Positions 1-30,999 of a stretch of 64,000 nucleotides of DNA are shown in pieces (position 1 is the stretch's first letter; every line of letters starts with the position of its first letter). The DNA comes from Atherinomorus stipes (Eukaryota; Chordata; Actinopteri; Atheriniformes; Atherinidae): NCBI GenBank assembly GCA_023101725.1, contig JALJCO010010476.1, forward strand, positions 992,001 to 1,056,000, read 5' to 3'. Made by a program: the position numbers and the translations under genes. Below the pieces are notes generated by a model. That model ran no database searches. It had not been told where the DNA came from and worked only from the letters and a program-made list of their open reading frames with translations.

Positions 1-181
1 AATACGGCAAATCATTTAGAAAGTTAATAACAATGTGCCTTCAGAAGGATCCTGCCAAAAGGTTGGTGCTGCATTCCACATATCTGCTTGATGCGGTTTG
101 TAGTCATTAAGAAGGACTCAGTCCGGTTAACAGTCAGTGAGTTCTTAAAAATGTATTTTTTCCTGTTTGTTATATCTCTAG

Positions 182-22315
<22,134 letters not shown>

Positions 22316-23715
22316 TGCTCTCTTCATGCCTGAAGCAGGTGAGACGGGGGAGACAGTTCAGGGCAGACAGACTGAGGAACACACCACAACCACTTCCTGC
22401 AATCCTTCCCAACACCCTCCCTCAAAACCCACTCCTCCTCCTCCTCACTCCCTCACTCCTTTTTTTTTTTACCTCCCCAAGGCCGAGCTCTGTCACACCA
22501 CCCCACCTACACCTCCTTAGCGTCGAATTTCCCTGCTCACTGTCCCCCGACCTTTAACCTTAACATTCCACCGCCCAGCGCACAGACCAGGATCAGGATA
22601 CAGCCCAGGAACCAAAAGATGTACTCAGGTGGTGAAAGAAGGTGATTAAGATGTAGCTTATTTATTTCTTTTATTCATCTTTGTTTTGCACCACATTCTT
22701 GCTGTGTTCAGCAAAGTTCTCATGAGTTATTGAGATGAGAAGATTTATTTTTTCCTCTCACACTGTTTTGTTGCCACTGTGAAAACAAATTTGTTTTGAC
22801 TCACATCTCGCAAGCACACTCATTTGTCAAATTTCCCTGAGGTTTGTGTCAGAATGTAAAGATTTAGTTAATCATTGGGAAAAGCACATTTACATAACAT
22901 AATGAATGTCTTAAAAGAGATTGAGTTGTTTTATGTGTCAAGATCTGTTTCACATTAACAAGAACAGAACCTTTTGCTTGAGTGTGCAGGAAAAAATGAG
23001 ACCTGGATGCTACTGTGTACAATTAGCTGCTCTCAACAGTGTTAATGCTTCAAAAATGCTAGAGGTGCCTTGTTCATTTTTCTGTGCCTAAGAAAGTTGT
23101 AAATGAGTGAGACCACACAGTGAGCAGAACCTGCTGATCGCCATTTCACTAATGTATTCCTCCAGCAATGACACAATTCAAGTGAACTATCTTAGCTTAA
23201 TAAGGCAAGCTAAAATGCACTTTTGGGTCGAGTGTGTACACCTGACAAGTATATTCTCAGCCTCTTGGAGACAAGTTGATTCATATGCTTTTGTCACCAG
23301 ACAAATTAAATTTAACAGAACCTGCAGTTACGCAATCTGTACTGGCTGATGCGCGTTCAGATGCCAGGCTGATCCACAAAACCACAGCAGTTGAATTTTT
23401 GTTCCACAAAGTGCAGTAGCTACTAAATTGTACTGTATGGCAGCGCATCTGAGGATGGACCCACACGGCAACTTCTGAAAGTGTGATGAGCCATTTGTTT
23501 GTCCAAATAAGTCCAGTAGCTCTAAATTATTTTTAGGTATTGAGGTAGTAAATATTGACTTCTCTAAATTCTTCTTTATTTTATGAAGTAATTTATTGTG
23601 TTTTTTATGTACAGTATGTGTATCATTTCAGCATATTTCCCCATTCCCTCTCTGTAATCAGCTAATGTCAAATTTCTGATGAAGAGTATCAAATAAATCA
23701 ATTATTTAAAAAAAT
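22316..23715 (+). other. stk39: stk39 3' UTR (approximate end)
   Basis: About 1.4 kb follows the stop without an obvious coding frame. It begins with a pyrimidine-rich stretch (22420-22530: CCTCCTCCTCCTC, then a T run) and becomes AT-rich, with scattered ATTTA-type motifs in the second half. The end is inferred from the poly(A) signal at 23692; no cleavage site can be read directly. Confidence 0.6.
23692..23697 (+). promoter_or_regulatory. Poly(A) signal of stk39
   Basis: A canonical AATAAA is followed about 20 bases later by a GT-rich stretch (tgtgtggagtattttgtgttg), the usual layout of a cleavage and polyadenylation site. It is the best + strand signal I found after the stk39 stop. Confidence 0.6.
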
Positions 23716-23935
23716 GTGTGGAGTATTTTGTGTTGTCATTTTACAGAGGTTAAATATCCTTGATTACATTTGCATTTTGTTTAGTAATAATAATCTTACT
23801 CATACAATATTATTGAGAGTTATTGAGAGAATTTATGATTTACCACGTTTGTCAATTAATTAAGGGCGGATTGCTTTTATATGTTCATAAATGATTTTTC
23901 TTTTTAGGTGTATTACATTTATTTTATATGCATTA

Positions 23936-24115
23936 ATGCAGGGATCTCAATCTCCAGTGCTTGAGGGCCACCGTCCTGCTTGTTGTAGATACCTCCCTGC
24001 TCCAACGTCAGATTTAAATCAAAAGGATCTTACACCTTTTTGTCAAGTTCTACAAAATGACCCATTAATTTGAATCTGGTGTGTTGAAGCAGGGAAACAT
24101 CAGCCAAGAGTCTAA
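23936..24115. mobile_element. MITE, second copy of the 10728 family
   Basis: GCAGGGATCTCAATCTCCAG with TGCTTGAGGGCCACCGTCCT at the left, and GTGTTGAAGCAGGGAAACAT at the right. The interior has TACAAAATGACCCATTAATT. The arrangement is the usual facing-ends structure of this fish MITE. Confidence 0.6.
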
Positions 24116-24254
24116 GATCCCAGCATTAGTGTAAGAAAAATAAAATCAAAACAAAACACTGAAACACCATTTTGATTTACTGCCATTTACTGTGGGTCTT
24201 TTTTATTTAGGGAAAGCTACCCTAAAAAGTTCAGTTTATAAAGAGGCATAATTG

Positions 24255-24585
24255 GCTAAGTAACGAACTGCACGGAAGTGTGGTGGTTAGTGCCATCTCC
24301 TCACAGCAAGAACCTTCGCTGGGGCCTTTTTGCATGAAATTTACATGTCTTCCTTGTGCATGCATGAATTCTCGCCAGGTACGCCGGCTTCCTTCCACAG
24401 TCCAAGACATGCTTGTTAAGTCAATTGGTATTTCTAAATCTCCCTAGGAGTGAGTGTAAATAGTTGTGTGTGTCTGTGTTGGCCCTGTGATGGACTGGCA
24501 GCCTGTCCAGAGTGTACCCTGCCTCTCACCTAACAGCTACTGGGATGGATTCCAGCCTACAGGCTGATTTTGAAACAGAATACTA
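24255..24585 (-). mobile_element. Teleost interspersed repeat (L2-like), fuller copy
   Basis: Reads GGTGGTTAGTGCCATCTCCT, CAGCAAGAACC, CGCCAGGTACGCCGGCTTCC, GTGATGGACTGGCAGCCTGT, CCAGAGTGTACCCTGCCTCT and CTGGGATGGATTCCAGCC. Same family as 21198-21428 in the opposite orientation. Confidence 0.65.
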
Positions 24586-24781
24586 CACTGTCAGTACTAG
24601 CTGATTCTGCCAAGTTTTGCAAAATGTAATCTTTTTTCCCCTCCAAATGATAAATAGGTTTTACACATCTATCAGGCATTTGTCTTTGGAAAAAAAATCA
24701 TGAAAATTCAATTTACATTGCAGTATGTTGCTTGTCATCAGCATTTACCAGATGAAGCCAGGAGAGTTTAATCTAGCTCAC

Positions 24782-25742
24782 TTAATGGAGTATAGTGCAA
24801 GTTCCAGCTTTTTTCCACAACTGTGCCCCTTCTGGCGACAAGTGAATGTGACGCCAATGTTGTGCACATGCATGCGCTGCTCCGGGTATGTTGGACTTTA
24901 GTTTAACCCGCACTGCACTCAGTCTGTGTCCAGAGTTAGAGGCACAATGTTTACTGAGGTAATAAAGTTATAAATCTGCAAGCTGTTTAGGGTTTGATCG
25001 TTGAGTAAACTGACAAACTGTATGCTAACAGCAAGAACAGGCTAACACTGGCTTGTATTTCAAATATCCAAATTCACAGGCTGAGACTATGGTTACCTTA
25101 TGAAATTACCGGATCAACTAAATGTAACAAGTGGCCACAGTTAATTTCTTCCCCAGGAACAGTCATGTGTGCATCATATTGCTACATTTACATGCTAAAA
25201 ACCTAGCATTGGAATCTTGTGTATCCTTATTTCCATCATACATATCTCATTAACCTGCGGATCCCGTTTTACTTCCAGAGCAGATTGGAGCACTTTCCTA
25301 CATTTAGAGTTAGAAAGCTGTTCCAATGTTTAGTCTTGTTTTACTCCGACACTGGTCAGACTCCAGTTTGGGTCTTTTTGTTGCACTAGACTAAACTCTT
25401 TTTTTTTTTTTTTTTTTTGTCAAACTTGGAGTCTGAGTTGGGGTTTGAGAGGCACTTGTAATCCATTTTTTAGAAGTAGTCATCAGTGTTGTCTTGATGA
25501 TGCACTAATAGCGACAGAATACACAACACTGGCAGCAGCCAGGCAAAAGAGCACACGCAATGCATCTCCCCCCTGAGAATTCGTACCTGAATCCCAGTCA
25601 TTGATCGTGCAAAAACAGGACTATAGAGACAAGTGCAGTGAAGAGAAATCATCTCATTCTACACATCAGAGAATTGTAAGAGCATGTAGGGTAAAGAAAA
25701 AAAATTGTATTTAGCATTTAAACTCGCGCAATGCACCTTTAA
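24782..25742 (-). mobile_element. TTAA-flanked non-autonomous transposon (copy 1 of a pair)
   Basis: Ends are TTAA-TGGAGTATAGTGCAAGTTCC and, at the right, AACTCGCGCAATGCACCTTTAA. Read on the - strand it matches the element at 41121-42164 along most of its length: CTGGCGACAAGTG, TAACAGCAAGAACAGGCTAA, CCAAACTGGAGTCTGACC, CAAACCCCAACTCAGACTCC. A 20-base T run (25400-25419) interrupts it. TTAA at both tips points to a Kolobok- or piggyBac-type mobiliser. It lies in the downstream flank or 3' UTR of b3galt1. Confidence 0.75.
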
Positions 25743-26806
25743 AAGCACACCTAACTTCTATGTCTCACCTCGCCTTCAGTGTAGAAGAAAGTCCTAGAGC
25801 AAGTGGTAAAAGAAACTTTAAAGTGCTGTCACTTGTATGTAAAAAGTTTTCATCAAATACCAAATTAACTTGAAGCAAACTTTTACAGGAGCCTTAAATA
25901 AACTGCTGTTCAAAATATCTCAGCAGACCCATAACTGAGACCCAGGAAGGCAGCACGTAAAAGCAGTAATTTAATATGAATTATTCAAGTATTTGATTTT
26001 TAATATTAAAAAAACATACAATATATAACAACAACCCCTTGCGGGATAGATGCGTTCACAGTAAATGCCACATTAGCTTATAATACTACAAACCTCAGAA
26101 AAAAAAAAGGAAAAAGAAAACTTGGCTATTGGAGTCAAATTTTCTCCGAAACGGCTGAATTTTCTATGATGTGGGCAGCAGTAATTGATATGCCAGAGAC
26201 ATGTGACAATACATCTAGTCTGCATTTGTCTCAGCTACAATTAAACTGATACTTGCGTGACAAAGTACAGTATTTTTTTCTTGATGCAAGGAAAAGCTGA
26301 TGAGCTGACACAGCTGCTGATGTACAGCACATATAACCAAAAACAGCAGCTGCAGTAATGAGGAGCTGGTTGCCGAGATGTATAATTACCTCCAGCTTGG
26401 AAATGTCAAAGTGGGAAGACAAGAAAATGCATCTAAAAACCAAAATATACACACAACTTTTTCAGAGAAAAGGCAATGTGATGATGACAGTATGTAAACA
26501 AAACATCAGGCATATTTGTAATAAAAGCAGCAAATATATAAATTCTCTTTTGGAAAATTGTCAGGTTATATCAGACCTTCATTTTAACTTACTTGGTGTT
26601 GGATATTGGTAATATACTGCAGCTTGTTTTCAGCTTCATTAAAAAGATGGAGAAAGGGGAGCGCAGCATGAGAGCAGATGTCAGCAGCCTGGTTATCAGG
26701 CTTACATTTGCATTCTTATTGTTCATAAGCTCCTCTAAACTTATCCTTTAAATATGTACTTCATTGGTTACTTAACATTCTTTTCTTTTGGCTTGCACTC
26801 CTGCAG

Positions 26807-26974
26807 GCGGGTCAGGGTGCCGGGTCAGCAGCCGTAGAGCTGGAGGAGATTCTTGCACAAGGACACTTAAACAGGGCAAGAGGTTCTAAGTGTGCAGGCT
26901 TGAACCAAGGCTGCCTGAATGACATGCTGTCTCTGCTGATTAGGCCACGGCAATTAATACTTTTTTCTGACTGA
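26807..26974 (+). other. Exon-like open frame after a strong acceptor
   Basis: TTCTTTTCTTTTGGCTTGCA CTCCTGCAG (written in two parts) is followed by 55 open codons (AGQGAGSAAVELEEILAQGH...) to TGA. Phase 0 would allow a join to the stk39 exon ending at 17329, as an alternative last exon. It lies past the stk39 poly(A) signal and opposite the b3galt1 3' flank. No similarity to a known protein recognised. Confidence 0.2.
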
Positions 26975-27265
26975 CTTAATTTCAATTAAGAACTGTCAGC
27001 ATGTTGTTGGACTTGAAGCACAAAACGTTTGTGTCAGAATACACACTTTACAGGCCTCATGTAAATTCCTTACCGAGCTTGAGGTGTAATCAGCATGAGT
27101 ACACAATGGAGAGAAGTCAATGAAGACATCTGTCATGAAATGAAAAGATTTCCAGCAGCCCTCAGAGTTTTTACATTATTATTGGTCTTTGCCTCTTTTT
27201 CTACATTTGAAAAGGAGACAATAAAAGTGTGAAAAAAAAATGTTGTTCAGTAATCTGCATGTCCC

Positions 27266-28249
27266 CTAACATCTCAGGTGTTTTTTGCTGGACATGTCAT
27301 TCCAAATGCGGTGCATCTCCTCCGGGGAGATCTGGTGGACGGTGATAACCCGCCTGTATCTGCACAGACTGTAAGCCATTTTCCAGTGATTGAAGCCACT
27401 GTTCTGATAAGGGTGTATACCCAGCTTACGCAAACACAGTCCCACATAAACATCCTCCAGGTGCAACAGTCTTGTGTGTAATGATGTCTTGTAGATCAGC
27501 TCGGCTACATCTGCTGAGAACACGTAGCCTGTGCCTGAGCAGAAAGGTGGGTATTTACTTTCAGGATACAAGTCTCTGGGCATGTACCACTTACTGCGCA
27601 TATCCCTGATGGGACCACCATTTATCACGTAGCCAGTGAAATATCTCCTTTTTGGCTTAGTGGTGGGTTTAAGGAGCTTGTAAATCAGATTGTCCATGTT
27701 GACAAAGATATCACTGTCTGTCTTCATGACATACTGTGCCTTAGGGCAGAAAGTTGCCACCCAGCGCATGCCCATCATGGTCTTGAGGGTGAGATTATGG
27801 TAGGAATCGATGAAGTTCTCCACCACAATGTCATGGAAGATCTGACTCTCCTGCTCCACCATCTGATTAAGGACAGCGTCCGTGTTCCTGCCCAGCAGAA
27901 AGATTGTGAGAATGTGGATGTCGCTGAAAGTGCTCTCATCCCCCCAGGTCTCGCGGATGGCCTGCCGTGCATCAAACTCCTTGTGTGTGGTGCTGATGAG
28001 GATAACCAGGAAAGGCGCAACGCTTTCACACTTCTTCGGCTCATTGATTATAAATTCAAAGGCATGTGGGTTGAGGGGGCGGGTACGGATGTTGGTGAAG
28101 GTGATGTTTTTCTGTTTCACAGTCTTCCGTATAGGTATAGACATGTGGCCGACATACGTGGATGTAGGGCGAGAAATACTCAAGTACCACAAGGCGCTCG
28201 CCCAGCAGACCACTGTCAACAAATATAGACATGACACTTTTGAAGGCAT
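27266..28249 (-). CDS. b3galt1: Beta-1,3-galactosyltransferase 1 (GT31 family), complete
   Basis: A single-exon reading frame of 327 codons encodes a type II Golgi enzyme that adds galactose from UDP-Gal in beta-1,3 linkage to GlcNAc ends of glycans (type 1 chains). Visible parts: a short cytosolic N-terminus MPSK; a hydrophobic anchor at about 7-26; a stem with NIT sequon at 48; GT31 motifs FLVILISTTHKEFDARQAIR (80-99) and ETWGDE (100-105); an NLT sequon at 152; the metal-binding DxD motif as DSD at 178-180; and EDVYVGLCLRKLGI at 265-278. The C-terminus HRIWNDMSSKKHLRC equals the human B3GALT1 end as I remember it (326 residues there). Most differences from human fall in the stem at 32-52. 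The ATG at 28247-28249 gives the family's usual N-terminus. The gene faces stk39, the same convergent order as in human. Confidence 0.97.
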   Translation of the reverse strand: MPSKVSCLYLLTVVCWASALWYLSISRPTSTYVGHMSIPIRKTVKQKNITFTNIRTRPLNPHAFEFIINEPKKCESVAPFLVILISTTHKEFDARQAIRETWGDESTFSDIHILTIFLLGRNTDAVLNQMVEQESQIFHDIVVENFIDSYHNLTLKTMMGMRWVATFCPKAQYVMKTDSDIFVNMDNLIYKLLKPTTKPKRRYFTGYVINGGPIRDMRSKWYMPRDLYPESKYPPFCSGTGYVFSADVAELIYKTSLHTRLLHLEDVYVGLCLRKLGIHPYQNSGFNHWKMAYSLCRYRRVITVHQISPEEMHRIWNDMSSKKHLRC

Positions 28250-28362
28250 TATGCTGCTCTTAGGTGTATTTCGATGAGCTGGATCTTATAAGGCTTTCTT
28301 TCCATTAGTGATGTTCCACCCAGTGAGGCAGCATTAAGCTGCTCCAGCGTGCAGTTTGACAT
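28249..28362 (-). promoter_or_regulatory. Upstream ORF 2, overlapping the b3galt1 start as TAATG
   Basis: A 37-codon frame (MSNCTLEQLNAASLGG...) starts at 28362 and ends in TAA whose last A is the first base of the b3galt1 ATG. The stop and start therefore overlap as TAATG. A ribosome ending here would sit on the b3galt1 start codon, so the arrangement could set b3galt1 output through leaky scanning or reinitiation. Confidence 0.45.
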
Positions 28363-28485
28363 TAATTGTCAATAATGGATTACTTTAGAGAGAAGGGAAC
28401 GCTGTTTGCGTTTTAATGCAAAGCGCTTTAAAACTGTATGGACGTCCAGTTTCTCTTGGTGGTACAGCTTCTTCTCCATTTACAT
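28250..28485 (-). other. b3galt1: b3galt1 5'-UTR part of the coding exon
   Basis: On the - strand a strong acceptor (ctcactctctttttcag, 28486-28502) precedes 236 bases running into the b3galt1 ATG. Vertebrate B3GALT1 has non-coding 5' exons joined to one coding exon, which fits. The donor exon was not located. The segment carries a start-stop ATGTAA at 28480-28485 and two upstream ORFs, at 28369-28479 and 28249-28362. The exon boundary is inferred from the splice signal only. Confidence 0.55.
28369..28479 (-). promoter_or_regulatory. Upstream ORF 1 in b3galt1 leader
   Basis: ATG GAG AAG AAG opens a 36-codon frame rich in Lys/Arg (MEKKLYHQEKLDVHTV...), ending in TGA before the second upstream ORF. 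The ATG context is AAATGG (A at -2, G at +4), which is moderate. It would be scanned before b3galt1 if the leader is spliced as proposed. Translation is not demonstrated. Confidence 0.4.
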
Positions 28486-28573
28486 CTGAAAAAGAGAGTG
28501 AGACACAGAAACAGTACATCAGTATAAAAAATACATATGGCTCTAAAAATATGAATTTGAATAAATCATGAGG

Positions 28574-28587
28574 TCCCCCCCCCCCCC
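28574..28587. repeat. Poly-C run
   Basis: A run of about 13 C on the + strand just upstream (on the gene strand) of the b3galt1 leader exon; its length is prone to sequencing or assembly error. Confidence 0.8.
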
Positions 28588-29709
28588 CATACAGTAAATC
28601 CAATAAACTTCACCGAGGCTAATCAAATATGAATAAAACCCACAGTGCTGATTCTGGTGTCAGCAACAAGTCAGACAAATAAGGAAATCCTGCATGTCAC
28701 GTTCAATTTGCACACATAAATTAACCTATGTATTAAAAAACATTACAAATTGAAAAAAAAAAAATCATGGAAGGAAATTTAAAGAAATTTAAAGTGAAAT
28801 TATGTCAGAGAAAAGGACTCCGATAAAATCAGTTCCAGATATCAAATATGCAGAAACATATATCACCCTGCTGTTGTGTAAAAGTTGCTGTTTGTCAGGT
28901 GCAGTTCTGTCATTTACAGCTGCAAAGCATGAATCATTCAGTGGGAATGCACATTTTGAATAAAGTTTTAACAGGATTGCTCTGCTCCTCTGTTAATACA
29001 TTCGATGTTCAAGTCCTAACTGTGGGCTTACATGCCTGCAGGCGAGCAAAGTTAAACTTGGAGTCCAGCCAGCAGTTGCACAGTTTACAGCAACATTTTT
29101 TAAAAATAGTTTTAGAGCAGACATATTAAAATTTTTTAGAACTGGAAAATACTACACTGCAAAGAAAACACATGCACTGAAAACACAGAAGAAGAAATAT
29201 TTACCAAGGATGTATTGATTGTAAATTCTGGGCTAAAACCATGGTATGAATTTGACTAATGGCAAATAGCCCTTTCTTCTTGTTTTTGTGTTTTATTGAA
29301 AATCTGAATGCAAAATAAATAGTCATAAAATGTAAATAAATAATATGTATTTTAAAGACTATTTAGCCTCTCAAACTATCACCAAACCTTCTGGCTTTTT
29401 AATACTCAATGACTTAAGAAACTTTCTATGTTTCCAGTAAAACCAAATATAAATAAATCTTGTCAATTTCAGGGCAAAGTCACTGAAACACAATCTGGAC
29501 ATGCCAGATAAATATCTATCTCTGCCATCGTTCATGGTATCCTATTTGCAGGTTGCTCCACAACACAACAGGCTCAGTATCATCTGATACTGACGTTAAA
29601 TCTAATATTTCTGTGCATATTTACAGTATGTGTAATCAGCAAAATATACTGTAGGGTTAATTTGCAACAAAGGCTCATTTTCTTAGCACTTAGAAATTTC
29701 CTCTGTATG

Positions 29710-30945
29710 TTACGAAAGAGTAGTGCAATATACCCTTTGAAGTTTTGGTGAAGTGTAGATAATAGCTATTTTTTTGAAGTGCAAAATACGTTCAGTTTTA
29801 CCATCAGATACGGTATTATCAATAACAGCAGTTTCCTCTGAGTTTATCTTTGCAAACTCAGTCACTCCCTGCAGGGATACTGGGGGAGGCATCTCTGTTT
29901 TAGGTACATGTAAATAAGAATAACACTCTGGATCATTGCTGTCATCATCTCCATTAGATGCCAGATCGGTCTTCATGTCACCAATGATGCTCTTGTCTCT
30001 CCAAAGACAAAGTCAAAGTGTTAATCCTAAAATTTATAACCACACTGTGCGATTAGAGAAGCACTATCCCGCACTTCTCCTTAATGTTGGATATGACTTG
30101 TGTCACAAAACGTCAGAACCTGATTCCCTTCATGCTGCAGAGGGCAAATATTGGAAGGTGTGAGGAGCCAGTAAAGTCCCAAGGTAGCCTACAAAGAATC
30201 TTGTTCTTACAGGGGAATTGTGGGAACAAACTGTGACTACTTGTATCATAACTAAAAACAGCATTTTCAACATCCAGTACATGATCCTTGTTTCCCTGGA
30301 GAAAATGAATGCCCTTTTAAACTCAAACAAAAAACAGAGATATACTTTGTAAGCTCTGCTGTCCTGTCGGCAGAGTCGGCAGCCGTCTGGATGGAAGTGT
30401 GCAGTGTCACAAAAGGAACACTCATCCATGATAAGCCTCTTTCCCTTCACTGCTTTTTCCGTTTTGTTTTTAAGCTGCCCCACGACACTGCCTCCATGTT
30501 CTTTACTGATCTTTCCCTTGTCTGATATGAACAGCATTCGATTGTGTTTTTGTGCAGGTGGCTGAGCATCTATATTGTCATGTTTACATGTAGATCATGT
30601 CTTTAAGCTTTTGAAGCTTAGCTGACTTTGTCTTTTCATTCAGAGATCAGACAGTGCACTTCACAGCAGAATGGCTACAATACAGTAAAATCTATGTACT
30701 TATCTTCAAAGCTGGAGAGCAGCAGAAGCCTTTCCAAGCAGACAAATGTAGCCATAATGACATAATTTGTATTCCATTTAACAATAGAGTGTAATTACCT
30801 GCAGTCTGTTCTTTTATACAAAAGGACTCTGTTTGACTGAAAGATATGCCATTAACAACAAAGAACGCAAACATACATTAAAAACAATAATTACTTTACC
30901 TAACTGTCACATAAATTACTGCTGGACTTTTATACATATAAATAC
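29710..30945 (-). CDS. Candidate unrecognised spliced gene (exon-like chain, low confidence)
   Basis: Five - strand segments with acceptor and donor signals join in one frame: 30945-30900 (IYMYKSPAVIYVTV), 30836-30799 (QTESFCIKEQTA; acceptor atctttcag, donor gtaatt), 30521-30346 (58 codons with DECSFCDTAHFHPDGCRLC; donor gtatat), 30295-30211 (GNKDHVLDVENAVFSYDT; acceptor ttttctccag, donor gtaaga) and 29996-29710 (acidic tail with PECYSYLHV, stop TAA). A possible poly(A) signal (AATAAA on the - strand) lies at 29292-29297. The CxxC...H...CxxC pattern could bind zinc, and YSYL resembles a tyrosine-based motif. I do not recognise the family, found no start codon exon, and the junctions were picked by eye, so chance assembly in the b3galt1 leader region is quite possible. 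Confidence 0.25.
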
Positions 30946-30999
30946 CTTGTGAACACAATGCAATGAGAACACATTTTTCTGTTTACATTTTTCCGCAGA

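Larger units (their letters stand above)
23716..27265. other. Region between stk39 and b3galt1 stop codons
   Basis: This 3.5-kb stretch must hold the b3galt1 3' UTR (- strand) and the intergenic gap. Possible - strand poly(A) signals are AATAAA at 24202-24207 and ATTAAA at 25970-25975; neither is clearly better. It contains a MITE (23936-24115), an L2-like repeat (24255-24585), a TTAA-flanked element (24782-25742) and an exon-like + strand ORF (26807-26974). Confidence 0.7.

Noticed and set aside
27775..28277. ORFs of 89-143 codons on both strands over b3galt1
   Set aside because: They are shadow frames of the b3galt1 coding exon; the 327-codon - strand frame has clear family motifs.
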